Below are positions 22,369-35,044 of a stretch of DNA of 64,000 nucleotides, one piece after another. The translations under genes and the position numbers were made by a program. The notes beneath the pieces are model-generated. The model had not been told where the DNA came from, made no database searches, and was given only the letters and a program-made list of their open reading frames with translations. The stretch is taken from the NCBI GenBank assembly GCA_022264855.1, contig JABYQU010000059.1, forward strand, positions 124,001 to 188,000. The letters run 5' to 3'. The DNA comes from Lenzites betulinus (lineage: Eukaryota > Basidiomycota > Agaricomycetes > Polyporales > Polyporaceae). Numbering within the stretch: the first letter of the stretch is position 1; each line of letters opens with the position of its first letter.

Positions 22369-23334
22369 ATGAGTGTTCTCTCCTGTCGACCCTACCTGCG
22401 CCATCTCTGCGTCATGATCCCTGGACTTGCCTTTGTCGACGAGACCGCGCTGCAGTCGCGCAAGCGGAAACAGGGTCCTGCTCTTGGGTGCGACCGCGAC
22501 CGTTCCCGGGCCGATCTGCGAACAGTGTTCGACGGCGAAGTCTGTGAGAGATGCTCGTACAGTCAGAGTCGCCGTGGGAGAACTGACCGGGGCGCTGCTG
22601 TAGCCACGCGCTCTGGGGGAAGGTGTACGGGTATGCGGTACGACCTCGACGGCTATGTGCAGAAGATCGTCATTGGCTGCAAGCTGAAGCTCGTGGGCTG
22701 GCCGGAGGGCGTACCTTTCGGAAACCTGAGCAACATTGGTGGCGGCATGTGGGCGCTCCGTGAGCTGCAGCGTCTCTGGTACTTGCCGGAGGAGTCGGCG
22801 TTCCGGCTCAGGTTCGAGGACGCGTCGGAGGAGGATGTTGCAGCCGCGAAGCTGGACCCGATGAGCGCCCACCCTCACCCGACCAAACGGGGGATCACGC
22901 CGAAGCGCAAGGCGGTGAGGCGTGCGGAGGACCCGCCTCCCGCTGTCGTCAAGGCTCTTGTATTCCACCCTCTCACGCTCGACTTCCTTGGGACACACGC
23001 GACATCGACAGAGCCCGGGGCTGGGGATGCGCCCGTGGACGGCAGCACGCGCGACCCGCAGCAGCGGAAGGACAACAAGAGGCGGCGGGTGTGGGCGAGC
23101 AAGCCGAATCCGCACCGCAAGCGGCTCCCGAAACGGGGAGTGCTGAGCATGCGCTCGGTGATCCCTGGCTTGTCGGAGGCGGGGAGCTCGAGCAGTGGAG
23201 GGCGGGCGGCGAAGCGTGCACGGGAGGACTACGCGGTGGACGACCGACTGGAGGATATCGAGTGGTCGTCCGAGGTGGAGATGGCGGCGTCGGAGGCGGA
23301 CGAGATTGAGTCTGCGTCGGGCGACTGGGACTAG
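22369..23334 (+). CDS. Unrecognised basidiomycete protein (GWPEGVPFGN motif), copy 2
   Basis: Exons 22369-22543 and 22604-23334, about 301 residues. By eye it is identical to copy 1, including the GTGAGA donor and CTGTAG acceptor of the 60-nt intron, the GWPEGVPFGN block, the basic centre and the acidic C-terminus. Function unknown. As the identity extends through non-coding flanks, it says nothing about selection on the protein. Confidence 0.6.
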   Translation: MSVLSCRPYLRHLCVMIPGLAFVDETALQSRKRKQGPALGCDRDRSRADLRTVFDGEVCERCSYSQSRRGRTDRGAAVATRSGGRCTGMRYDLDGYVQKIVIGCKLKLVGWPEGVPFGNLSNIGGGMWALRELQRLWYLPEESAFRLRFEDASEEDVAAAKLDPMSAHPHPTKRGITPKRKAVRRAEDPPPAVVKALVFHPLTLDFLGTHATSTEPGAGDAPVDGSTRDPQQRKDNKRRRVWASKPNPHRKRLPKRGVLSMRSVIPGLSEAGSSSSGGRAAKRAREDYAVDDRLEDIEWSSEVEMAASEADEIESASGDWD

Positions 23335-25343
23335 CGCGAGGCAAGGCGAAGCGGCGTGGATTGGCTCATAATACTACAATGTCGTAATCAGGTCACTATT
23401 CATCTCGTGTTACCTTCTGGCGTACGGGACGCGCGGACGGCAGAGCGAATGCGGGCGAACGGCAAGGAGGAGGAGGCGAAGACTCGGATGTGTTTCGCGG
23501 CTGAAGTACGGTGGGCGCCTTTCCTTATACAGCAGTTGCCTAAGATCGCGCGCGCGCAAGTTTCGCCGGGCGGTGGCTCTCTCGTCGTGCACCCACCCAT
23601 GTACTACCAACTCCCGACGGCGGTGGACAATCCAACAGAGACATACTGACAGTGCAATTTCTGTGTGCTCAATTCTCTTGCACAGTGCTCGGGCACAGGT
23701 TTATTATCAGTCTAGCTAGCAGTACAAATTACATCGGCGAGGGTGATTCAAGCCGGCGTAAGGATGCCTACGCAGCAGGATTGTATTTACTACAATGGCA
23801 CATCGGGAATGGCTGGCGGCCGGATAAGGAAGCACAGGCGGGCTGAAATGGGGCGTGAGACGCCAAGCGGGCTGGACACACACGGCTAGCTTGAAGGGCT
23901 TACGTCTGAGAATCGGACACCGCCTTGCGTACGCGAAGATAGATTGTGGTGCTACTAGTTATGTAGTGAACACTTGCGCGGGGCGGCTGGCGAAGCCCCA
24001 TCATACTACCCCTCCTCCTCGCCCGGTGGGCCCGGCCATCTCTGGCTTCCCCCCTCTGTAAGCTCGCACCCTCGTCGTCTGCCCACTAGGCACCCACCCA
24101 CCGATCTTGCTCTGACTCGGGCAGTCTGTGAAGGTGAGTAATACATGCGGCAGAGCAGAGTCAGGGAGTGGGGTGAGCGGCGGGCGGCGGGCAGGCGTCA
24201 GGACGGCGGGCGAGTGGCGGGGCGAGCGTCGGAGGAGCAGGCGGGTGGCGGGCAGCAAGTGTTGGGCGGCGGATGGGCGGCGGGAAGCGGGCGGGCGGCA
24301 GGCATCGGGCGGGCGAGGGCGAGCCACAGACAGGTGAGCAGCCTTTTGCATCTGTGACAATCTGATACAACCATCTCCGCCCCCGGCTGCCTGCCGCCAC
24401 TCGCACGGCGGCGGCAGATCTTGCGGTACAGAGCAGCGGCTGGCGGGGGCGGGGGCGGGGCGGCAAGTGTCCGCGCAAGACTTGCAGCCCACTCACAAAC
24501 CGGCGGACGGCGACGTGCGAATGGCAACGGCGGCAACAAAAGCCAGCGCAAGACTCGCTGCGCGCACGGGTGCGCAGTACATACATGTGGCGGGAGAGGG
24601 CCGCCGGCGGAGTACGAGACACAGAGGCAGGACGGGAGTGACTAGCTGGCGATGTTGCGAGCACACCACGGATCGAGCCGCCAGGGCGCGCGGTGCTCGC
24701 GGGAGGTCACCAAGTGTCGACGGACGCTTTGCGCATTGTGCGCGGACATGTAATGAATATCTGTATTGCTCTGAGCTACTGTCGGGACGGTAATGCACTG
24801 CGAAAGACCTACCTTGCGTGCAGCGCCAGTTATACTCCTGCGCTATCTGCTCGCCCGCGCCGCCGACTGTCCTCCCATACGGTATACTGGTGCTATCCTA
24901 CAGTACACTGCGACCTACCGTGCTGCCCGACTGCTCGTCGCCGACCTACCTTTATCCCACAAGTCGTTGCCCTACCTTTATCCACTGGTTGTTACCCTAC
25001 CTGTGTCCCATGTCGTTGTCGCCCTACCTGTATCCCATGTCGTTGTCGCCCTACCTTTATCGCGAGTGCACGTCGCCCTACTCTACCCACAATACGCCCG
25101 CCGTCCTACCTTACCCGCAATACGCCCGTTGTGCTACTTTACCCAATACACCCGCCGTCCTACTACTACCCCCCATGTGTGCTGAGGACGCGATTCTCCC
25201 AGTGGCGAATGAACCGCTTGGCCCGCGAGCCGCGTCGGCAGCCGCGCGCGCCGGCAGCCACGCCCGCACGCACACGACGCCGCACGCGCGACGCGGCTCG
25301 ACGCCCGCCGCAGCCTGCCAGCCGCCGCCGCGAAGAACGAGAC
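23335..25343. other. Unit 2 right spacer: G-rich tract and CCTACC minisatellite
   Basis: Copy of 11880-13887. The G-rich tract lies at about 24161-24345, a G-run one base longer than in unit 1 lies near 24446, and the CCTACC-rich minisatellite lies at 24936-25184. The second tandem junction (25361/25362) follows, again inside a PFK-2 last exon. No gene of its own was seen. Confidence 0.6.
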
Positions 25344-27219
25344 TCACCGGCGTCCGACCGCGCTCGCGCCATCGGCCTTCGCCTCCGGCCTCCTCTTCCC
25401 CCGCGTGTCCTCCGCATAGTTCTCGTAGAAGTTGTGCTCGTCCTTGCCGGACGCCGAGCGCCCGGGACCGTCCCAGAAGTGGTGCGCCTGCGAGTACACG
25501 CCGTACGAGGTCGGGACGACCTCAATGAGGTCTCCGCGCGCGACCTCGATCGCGGGGATCTCGGACGCGGGCAGCCCGATGAGGTACGCGAGGATGCAGC
25601 GGATGACGGACGCATGCCCGATGATGAGCAGGTCTTCGCGCTCGCGCTCGAGTTCGATGAGTGTTGGTTCGAGGCGGACTGCGGGTGCGGAGAACGTCAG
25701 CCGCAGGAGCAGATGGAGGGGGGAAAGAGGCCCTACCGCAGAGGTCGTGATAGCTCTCCGCACGCGGTGCGCGGTATGCGTACGGGTCGTTCACGAACCG
25801 CTCCCACTCGTCAGGGTAGTACTTGCGCACCTGATCGGGCGAGAGGCCATCCCAGACGCCCGGGTTGATTTCAGACATCTGTGGCCGCTCTAGCACTTTC
25901 ACTTTCGGCGGCGGCGCGTGGTCGTTCGCCCCTTTGGTGAGGAACGGCCATGCGGTGTGATGCGAGCGACGGCGGGCAGAGGACCAGATCTGCACCAGGG
26001 AACGTGGATGAGTTTAGAAGCGCGGCAAGGGAGGATGTGCATACAACGAGCCGGCGTTCAGCAGGGTTGATTCCGCGCTGTTCCAGCGATTTCGCCCGCC
26101 GGTCTAGAACGAATTCTTTGAGGCGCTCGGCATACTCCCACCCAGCGGGCGAGAGATCCGAGTCAGCTTTGTAGGAATGCTCGATCAGCGATTGTCCGGA
26201 CTAGCCTGCTAGTCAGCATGATTCTGTGTTTGAACCTAATGGAGCAAGCATACCCGAGCAAAGTAGATCGTTCGCGGCCTGTTGTGGATGTTCATCAGGA
26301 AGAAGACAATCCGAGATTGTAGGTAGCCGTGAACGTTCTGTATGGTGCTTGAGTCCGACTGATACCAAGTCAGTGCTGTGGTCTTACGTTTACCATGATC
26401 TTCTCCCCGACCTAGAGTGCGGTTAGAACTGAACACAAGCAAGAGGTCACAGCATTGGCTACATACGTTCTTGATGCGGATAAATGGCCAAGTTGTCTCT
26501 TCCACAGGCTCATAATGCAGCTCGTGGTCCTTGATACGGTTCAGGTAGTCCTGCACCGCTCGTTCTGGATCCCAGCTGCGGTACTGGCGGGGACGGCGTA
26601 AGTCCCTCTGCCACTGGTGAGCTGAGCAGCGGATACTTACATCGGGAGAGGAGATCTTGACGCTCCGAATGTTGGCCATGATGATCTCCTCATTATCACA
26701 TGAGTTTTCTAGTTGACAATGTGAGCACCAAAACCGGAATAAGGGCGAAGGACGTACCCAGCATGATAACATGGATGCCGGCCTTATCGAACTTCTCGGC
26801 TACGGCGTTGCGGCGCTCGCGCGTACCGTTGTTTGCATCGTAGATGACGACCTGGCCGCCTGCGTTGAAGAAGTCCCAGATCTGCTGCTCGCAGCCCTGA
26901 AGGACCTTCTCGCGGAGCTTGATCGTTTCTTCGCTCTTCTCTCCTTGCGCCAACTTCAGCTTGATCATAAAGGCGGAAGGGAGACGAACATACCCAGTGT
27001 AAAGTAGTCTGGAGGCAGCTTCTGCGCGCTCCCGAGGACCTTTCGTCTGTAGTCTCCGAGCGAGATGACGGTGGTCTTTACTCCCGTCCATCGGAGATAT
27101 CGTTCAAGTGCGCGCGAAACATGCGTCTTTCCGCGAGCGGGGAGACCGACGGTACATACTAGGATTTTGCCGGCGTGGAAGAGTAGACCAGACGCTGTTG
27201 TGTATAAAGGCGCAACCAT
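25344..27219 (-). CDS. PFKFB: 6-phosphofructo-2-kinase family, copy 3 (old unit)
   Basis: Exons 27219-26994, 26943-26758, 26708-26641, 26583-26467, 26411-26388, 26337-26254, 26200-26045, 25989-25737, 25678-25344; about 482 residues with all frames open. It shares the C-terminal AVGRR end of copy 2. The 24-nt exon 5, P-loop and ARSGQS (Ser for catalytic His) are conserved. Unlike copies 1 and 2, intron 3 starts with the canonical donor GTAAGT (26640-26635), and intron 6 is 4 bp longer. Exonic substitutions are few even though the introns and flanks have diverged, which suggests this copy has stayed functional. The upstream leader differs from that of copies 1 and 2, so expression may differ too. 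Confidence 0.87.
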
Positions 27220-28440
27220 GATCTGGACAAGATGACTGTAGTTGTCGAGGTGAATGCGGCGGAGGAAGGCGGAGAGCTTGCTGAGGTGCATCGCTTTGAT
27301 TCCGCACTTATAGGAGAATCTTATCTTATCTGGCCCTGAATGCTCGCCGCGCCCTGCGTCATGGACAACGCCCACAACGCCCACGTCCGGCCGCCCCGCC
27401 TCCCTTCACTCGCTCCCCCTTCTTTCCTTCCCTGCGCCCTCTTTATACTTGCACGCTAGCCGGCGCTTCGCTGCCTCGCCTCCTCCTTCGCCCTCCGCGC
27501 CCGGCCTCGTACATCCATTCGCCAAGGCCACCGTTCCGTCTCGCTCGTCCGGCAGCGCCTCGCCGCCATCTACCGACCCGCCCCGTCCTGCGAAGCGCAA
27601 GGACGGCCATTCGTCATGTACACGACGGGCTAGGCGACAACGATGCCGCTGCCCCGCGCACGCGTATGCTCAATGCCCGCCGCCGCGAGACGTCTGGTGC
27701 GTTTGATTTCACATCGTGTAAAGTACACGCCGTTCGCCGCCGCGCCGCCACGCGCTCATCCTGAGCAACGCGATTCGTGCATCGCAGGCGACGGCTAGCG
27801 CGATTCGTAGCAGGCGCGTGAGTCTTCTGTATTTGTCTATTCTTTCATCTAGTTTATTGGTTCTCGCTTCGTAGGTACACTTACATGTTAGCTACGAGAT
27901 GTCGTCGTACGCCGGGCAATACATGTGAGTGAGCGCTGCATCGCAGAGTGTGCGCGACAAAGCACAGGCGCGAAATGACCAGAGTAGTCGGACAGCAGTG
28001 AGGACAGGCTCAGCGCATGTGGTAACCCAAGCACACCGCCCACAAGCGGATCGCCAACTTGTCTGGAGGCCTCGCGCTGTGCTGCCGTGTGCAAGCTCGC
28101 CTGCCGCCGCCGCCGTCGCTGCCTGTGGAGGTTCGGCCGCCGCCCCGCACAGATACACTTGGCTGCGACCGCCGCGGTCCCCATCGCCCCCAGCTCGTCG
28201 CGCGCGACCGCCATAGCCAGCGGGAGCTCTCGCAGCTTCCGCCATGTGCAGGCATGTCCCCCGCCGCCCCCTCTGTGATCGAATGCAAAGGGCGCGCCCG
28301 GCACTGACACAGGTGCCTTCGGCTCTCCCCCATTGCCCCTTCGCATGCGGGTGCGCCCCCGCCGCCCCCTGCATGATGTACGTCGTCGATTGAGGCGACG
28401 GCGGCTTGCAGGCTCGGCGCCCACTGTGCGCCGGCCTGCC
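27220..28440. other. Unit 3 spacer left of the DNA transposon
   Basis: Diverged homologue of about 4305-6147, lacking about 480 bp (homologous to about 4735-5219). GC-rich, no gene seen. It ends at the target site CCTGCC (28435-28440) of the transposon. Confidence 0.6.
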
Positions 28441-28463
28441 CAGGACCCAGGCCAATACACCAA
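28441..28463 (+). repeat. Left terminal inverted repeat of the DNA transposon
   Basis: This 23-bp sequence is the exact reverse complement of 35045-35067. It directly follows the CCTGCC target duplication and marks the left element end. Confidence 0.92.
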
Positions 28464-28692
28464 GAGCTCACATCCGGCGAAGACCCGTTTTGGGCCCTTT
28501 TCGGGGGTCCCAAATTAGCTAAATTTCGGGGTTTTTCACGCAAGTTGCGCCCGGCTTCGCCGGATTCGGTGAATTTTGTCATGTAACATCCACTTTTATG
28601 TATGCACTACGGTTTCGTGCTCGCAGAGCTCTATCGGCCTCGATTAACACCCCTCGCCGCATTGCGCAGACCATATAATATATGCGAGACTA

Positions 28693-31600
28693 CTACCGCT
28701 TCTGGCGTTTCGTTTCCGACGCATTACTACCGTCCTTCGAGCCCCTTGGGTCCGCCTCGTTCGACGTCGCATCTTGGTGCTTCGACTTCCGCTTCCGCAA
28801 CTCCTTGAACAGCCTGCCGGTGGCCTCGGATATGGCCTTTGAATGGTGTTCTAGCTTGTTGAACATGTCGGTCACCTGGCTGTCCACTGTGAGCATTGAA
28901 AGGCCGGGTTGAACGCTGATCCTGCTCTTCACAGCTTTTGGACAATGGGCGTCCATGGACGTCACGAGGTTTTCCTGGTGCAGATATAGGAAAGTGGGCG
29001 AGTTGGGTACCGATCCACTTGGTACCGACACTGTTAAAGGAGAGAGAAGTGTGTCACCTAGCACAGAGTAGATCAACACGACCAGACGCGAGAGTTTCGC
29101 GATGTCATCGCAAGTCTCCGCATAATTATGTGTAGGACGCGCTCCGCCGCCCTTCAGATAAAGTACGATCACTATATACAAGGTAAGTGTCCAAACAAGC
29201 GGGAATAGGCTAGTAGATTGCTCACCTTCGCCGATGTAGAGCTTATCGGCTTTGCAAACTATGACCAAGGAGCGGTGGTGGAGTGGGTGGAACGATGACA
29301 GCCCTCCCGAAGTGAAAGGGTATGGCATCTTCGCTGCCATTCCACGATAGACTTCACATCTTGCCGCATGAGCACCCGGCGTGGTTGCGGCTTCGTGGGG
29401 AAATAACTGATTAGCAAATATTCCCAGCTGGCTCGAAGCAGGCTTCGATTCTCACCGTTGGTGACTGCGGCAGCTACCGCCACCTTCTCCACCTCCCCTG
29501 CCTCCTGCTTCCTCTCTGTGGGGGTACCTTGCCACCGTGTTTTGCGTTCGACACCGGAAGCCATGGCACGACCATCGTCCTTGACCCCTGCGGCCTCGGA
29601 TGCGCGTTCTGCGGACAGAACGCGTGTGATTTGAGAGACCAGTACGGCTTTGAGCTTCGTACTATCTCCGCGAGCTGACGACGTGGCACTCGCAGGCTGC
29701 AGCTCGTTTCCCGGCTCTCGGAGTGAGTCGAGGACACCCATGGCAAGAGCGTTATTGTAACGGTATGTGATCGCACTGGTCGCTTCCTTTGTCTCGTGTT
29801 GCTGCCGTTGACTGATGAGAGTTTTGAAGTCGAAGCAGCGCGATGTGCCGAATGCAAGCGGAACAAGCAGCGGTGCAAGGCTCTCTTCCTGTCGCGGGGT
29901 CCCCTCGTCTTCGGCGAGCCCTGGTGTCCCATTAGCAGCACGTCCGGATGCACCCTCTAGCGGAGTTACAGCTTGTTCTTGAGCATCCCGTCGCTTTGCA
30001 AGCTCGTCCTTGATCGCTTCTAGGACGTCTTTGATGTGCTTCTGGTAAGCAGCAAGATCTTCATGTTCTTGGCCAAGGCTCTCGTCGCTGAGATCGGCGC
30101 TGACAAGTACCCATAATCAGGTCATAGTTGTGGTGCAGCAAGGACAGTCACTTACAGCTTCAGATGATCATGAATGATCGTTGCAGTAGCGTGTATTCCC
30201 AGGTTCGTCATCGCCTCATCCTTCTCTATGCCACTGATACCGTGCAAGAACTCATACTTGTCGTCCTGTAGTAGTCGCTCGAGGTGAGCAGCCGGCGGTG
30301 TGTCGTCTTCCAAGGGTGTACTATCTGCAACCGGGTCGCTCGATAGGGCAGCTATCGCCGCTGCAAAACCGGCCATGTCGATGACGGGCAGCGCCTCCAT
30401 GTCAATTCCCACTATGCCAAGGAGGGAGTGGGCCTCGGTGTGTGCGACGCGGATTAGCTGTTCGATCTCGTCATCTGACGGGAATGTTGCCAGGGTCGCT
30501 AGATTCACGCCACGAGAGTCGAAGTAGGAGTGGTGGTAGCCAAAGCGAGCTGCAGCGGCCTTCTCCTGTGAGCCCTTCAGCTTGCTCCGAAGCTCGCCCG
30601 CCATCAGAATAGTGATCTTCGGAATCATGAGAAACCACTCGACGAAGGTGAAGTCCTTCTGTATCTTCCTTGCACATCCGAAGAAGTGTTCGCAGATTTC
30701 CGTCGAGTTAAGCCAATGGAGCAGTGGGATATCAGGGAAGTAGTCTCGGTGAGTGACTATGAGAAGCAGCATTGCGTTGACGAATATGGAAAGGATATCA
30801 TAGAGCTCGCGAGAGATGAAATGGGTGTGAAGAGCGTAGTGTGGGTGGTCGAGTATATGTTGCCGCCAGCCGTCCAGGAAGAAGCGACTGCGCCATAGCA
30901 TTTTGATCCGTTCCGAGTGGGTGAGTGCCCGGTTTTGTTGGGCATCGACGATTTCACCTATGATGAATAGGTAGATTGCCAGTCCGAGCTCGTCAGGGAG
31001 GATGCGGGAGATGTAGTCAAGCACAGCAGAGGAGAAGAGTCGAGCTGCGGCACGGTCGTCTTGTTTGTCCACACCGACAATGTCAGACTTCATCAACGGT
31101 GAGTTCTCCCCTTCCGCCACTTGCTTGAGCAGTCCAAAATGGACAAGATACCGGCCGATTGGAACACTGCGTGCACCGGATGTTGCGCTACCCTGCCCGT
31201 TCTTCTTCGCATGCTTTCCGTCCGTCGACATTATGCAGGGTTTGCCGTTCTCGAGAAGCGGGGCTGTGAGCTGCAGCGGAGGCTGTCCAGCAATTGGATG
31301 CTTGAATGTCCAGGTACGGGATCGCCCAGCTGCAATGGCTTCTTGTTGGAGATCGTGAGTGAGTCCGCGTTCGGTCTCGACGCCATCCACATTGTAGGAA
31401 ACTGTGTGCAGTCCCCGCGAGGCGAGCTTCAGGCACACTTCATCATGCCAGCCACGTAGTTCTGCACGGCTGACACTACTCTTCAGCGGCATCGTTGCGA
31501 TCAGCTTCGGGGGTATGCCGATGACAGGGATAACCAGGTGCCATGCGCGTGTCTGTTGCATGTTAGTAGAAAGGCCAGAGTGTGCTCACACTGCGAAATC

Positions 31601-34596
31601 TGTCGCACCTTCTCCGCTAATTCACCTTGTCCCGCCTTCCCTAGTTCTGCAAGCTCCTCGTATGTTGAGAAAGCAGGAACAGCTCCATGGAGCCCACCAA
31701 TACGCCACTCCTCTCCATCGTGATAAGAACGTAAAGCTGTGACAACCTTCGTGTCGTCGGCGGCGAGGATGAATGGACCGTCCCATCCTAATGCTTGCGC
31801 CCATTCTGCTGCAGCGTCAAAGTTACCATCATCTATCCCGGACTTGAACTGGCCGTTTCGCGCGCGTAATTTTCTATATAGGTATAATGAGTATCATGCG
31901 TGAGTGTTTCATGATAGCATCGAGGTATGATAATACTGACCGCATGCTTCAAACACCCCGGCCACCGAACTCAGCCCGGAGAGTGGCATAGGCCCGCGGA
32001 GACAGAAGTGCCATCGTAGTGCACACCTCGTCATATGCTGCATCATACCTGATGTTGGTGAGCTTCTTTCCTTTGCTCATGCGTTCCTCGGCACGCATGA
32101 TGGTGTCTAGCATCCCAATGAATGCTTGCCGGTCGTCATATCGTCCTTGCAGGCCACGCAAGGCAAGCACTTTCCACGGGAATTTCTGCTTATCCTATGC
32201 AACAAGTATGTAAGTATTCTGTCCACCGATGCTGTAGCTCACACGTTTGGGCAGATACGTACCATCTCCATGAGCTCCTGGACATCACAGTGCCGCAGAT
32301 AGGTCTCCCCAGTCACCGGATTACGATAGCTCTTAGGGGTGTATTTTGCTTTCCCATGCGCAGGAGCAGGCTTCCGGAGGGCGTTTAGGAAGACTTTGAA
32401 GTGCGTAAGCTTATTGCACTCTGAGCACGGTACGACCTCTCCTGATTCCGACACCTTCCCCCTTTGCTGGCACTTCACCGAAGTCACAACACCATTGGTC
32501 GGATGGTTCAGCCACTTCGCTTGTGTGCGTTCTTGAGCAAGAATGCGCGTCAGCAGCTGGCTCGGCGTGAGCTTGCCTCGGGAGCGGATCCGAGCATGGT
32601 CACGCATAACTTCATGCTTGAGAACATCCCGACGCGGGGCCCCGCCTGATTCAACAGCGGTGCGGGCTAGGTACGCAGGTATGCGAGGGTCCTGTGGGAA
32701 CCCTAGTCCAGGGCATGCGACGGAGGTGATGGGCTTGCTCTGGGCTGCTACGACCGACTTCTGCGTGCGAAAGAAGTTGGTAATGAAGGCTTGGTTGCCC
32801 TTTGCATTGCGACATTTGCTGCCAAGACGATGCTCCTTCCATCGAGCGGTGTCGTTCATAGTGCGCATAGTCACCACCTTCAGACATCGCGAGCAGCGGA
32901 CCACATGTGGATTGTGCCAACTAAACTCCGCACGCTTATCGTCTGTCTTGATCTTGAGCTGGAACTTCTGAAATTGGGTTGTCTTAAACCATGACGGTTC
33001 ATCTGCTGTCTGTCGGGCCTGCAGAGTACTTGTTAGTGCCGACTCCCTATAGGCACTATGTTGTGACTTGGACTGACTGGTATGACGACTTTTAGGTCGA
33101 TGCTGATGTTTGCTGCCATGAACAACCGCTTCGCAGCAGTCGTACTGTCCTTGAAAGAGCGCAGAATGGCGCCACGATCGCCATCGCCATCGTCAGAGGG
33201 ATTAGAGCACTCGGATTCGGATTCAGACTCGGAGTGGGAGGTGTCGGAGTGGGAGTATGAACCAGAGAAGAGCGAAGACACAGACTTGGAATGTGCAGCA
33301 TGTCCGCGGTCCCTGTGCTCATCCTGGTGCGCTGCCGGTTGCACTGTGTCAAGCTCAGAGCTTATGAGTGCTAACAGTATGTCGGCCTGCTCCATCAACT
33401 CCACGGCTATGTCCGGGTCGCTGGCCATTCCATCAGCAACATGTACAAGTGCTTGCTGAGCCTAATAGCAAATATTAGCGTTGACGGAGCAGCTGGATGG
33501 AGCAGCATAGGTGGGCACATACCGGTATACGCTCCCAGGCTTCGACACATCTACTAAAGTATCGGGCGCGTGCCTTTCCAGGAGTGCAGGGCGACCATCT
33601 TGCAGCACTCGGGAGGATGCGGCGCTCGATTGCATTGACGGTTGCAATCCCACAGGACGAAGCATCTAGCTGAAGACCTGTCTCCAGTGCAGTAAGATTC
33701 ACGGTCCATGTACGCCCAGGAAGAACACGGTTCAGCCAGCTTCGGAGGTCACAGAGAAGAGGCGGGATGTGAGTGCGCGACACGGCAGGCTTCGAGTCTC
33801 CAAGACTGATTATGTCCTGTGCAGTATCGACCTCGACAGGGATCCAGTGCATGTTGTTGATGTTGCATGGGATGAGAAGGCGTGTGACAGAGCCCGAAGT
33901 AAGTCTTTCTTCATAGTAGCGAGCCACGCCAGACTGCTGATTTGTGAGGCAGGTGCGGAGGTGCGGGGTTGCGATGAGAGTGGTCTTGTGCACAGCCTCT
34001 GCTTCGAAGTCCATGCGGAAGACATCCGCCAGACAGTCAAGAACCTCGTCGTCCAGCCACCTATCTGAGATGAGATGTTGTGCAAGATGGGAGATACTGA
34101 CCATCCCGTGCTGCAAAGACGGGCAACCCGCCGCCCACGGTGCGCTATGGATGCACTCCTTCGATGTCCGGTGCAGCTCATTGGTCCAATGCTCTGCCTT
34201 AGCCGTTCGCTCAATCCACGCCAGCCTCTCGCGCCAGAACTGCTGGCCCCGAAGCATCTCGTCTGCCCCCTTCCAGAGAGGGATGATCCACAATGGGAGG
34301 TAGCTGTACTCGCTTGTAGGGTGCTGTACTGAACGGGGGCTTTCTGTTTTCGAACTGTTGGATGTGCGTAGGAGTGGTTCCAAGGCCCGGCAGATATTGG
34401 AGGATGGGAGGAGCAGCCCGTGCACAGGCACCTCGGCGACAGTTGGTTCCTTTGGAGACAGCCATTCCGAGGGCGGTAGCGAGAACTTGCGACTTCCTGG
34501 CCGATGAGCAATATGTGGCCACTGCAGTAGATCAGCTACAGGAAGATCTGGCGGCAGACAGTATGCCTTGAGAAGCGAGGATGGTGCCGAAGACAT
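28693..34596 (-). pseudogene. Transposase-like protein with N-terminal ULP1-type protease (inactivated)
   Basis: Multi-exon gene. Exon 1 (34596-33523) ends in a ULP1/adenain-like cysteine protease domain: NNMHWIPVEVD (His), SLGDSKP (Asp), QLDASSCGIATVNAIE (Gln and Cys). Exon 2 (33461-about 33078) is a Ser/Asp/Glu-rich linker. Exon 3 (33018-32263) has a CSRC...H...C finger and CQQRG/CSECN pairs. Exons 4-6 (32194-31941, 31873-about 31591, 31552-30156) carry a probable DDE core: FILAADDTK, SYNVDGVETE, LNSTEICEHFFG. Exon 7 starts at 30099 and runs to about 29456; later exons run to 28693, ending in a coiled, basic tail. An in-frame TGA at 31951-31949 lies in exon 4, where CGA would be one transition away. 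An extra T at 31590 before a GTGAGC donor shifts the frame into exon 6. This copy is therefore probably dead, unless these are sequence errors. Exon borders after 29456 are uncertain. Confidence 0.7.
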
Positions 34597-35044
34597 AGAT
34601 GAGGGGAGACTTAAAGATTCAGCAACTCAGACTGTATGTCTATTCGGTGACTATGCTGATACAAGAAGTTTTTAGTTACCTGATTAGTTCTATTACAGTC
34701 CGAGGTATTAGGTCTGGACATACACTACAGTAAAAGTCTAATAGCGGTCAGTACTCGGGAGAGTTAGTAACGTAACCAATCTAGACGCTGAGGCGTCCAG
34801 TAGACATGCTTCAAAATGGAACCTCCGGCAATCCGGGTCGCCTCCGCCGGTCCCCATGATGGCGACAAGATTCCGGTTTTTGGGGGTCAATGAGATGAGA
34901 CTTGCCCCGATGAGCAACCATTTCGGGGTTTCTCAGGACGTTACTTTGGCCTCTACGACCCCCAAATTCGGGGGAATTGACCTAAATTTCCTATAAGTTC
35001 CGGGCCCTTCGGGCCCATTTTCGGGGATTCCGGCATATGGGCGT

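Larger units (their letters stand above)
13906..25361. repeat. Tandem unit 2 (11,456 bp), probably recombinant
   Basis: Second direct copy. At the four sites where unit 1 differs (unit offsets 36-453) it carries the bases of unit 3. From the first unit-3-specific site onward (unit offset about 751, position 26113 in unit 3) it carries the unit 1 bases. The switch therefore lies between about 14360 and 14657, inside the PFK-2 gene. Beyond it only one extra G near 24446 was noticed relative to unit 1. Gene content and order are those of unit 1. Confidence 0.88.
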
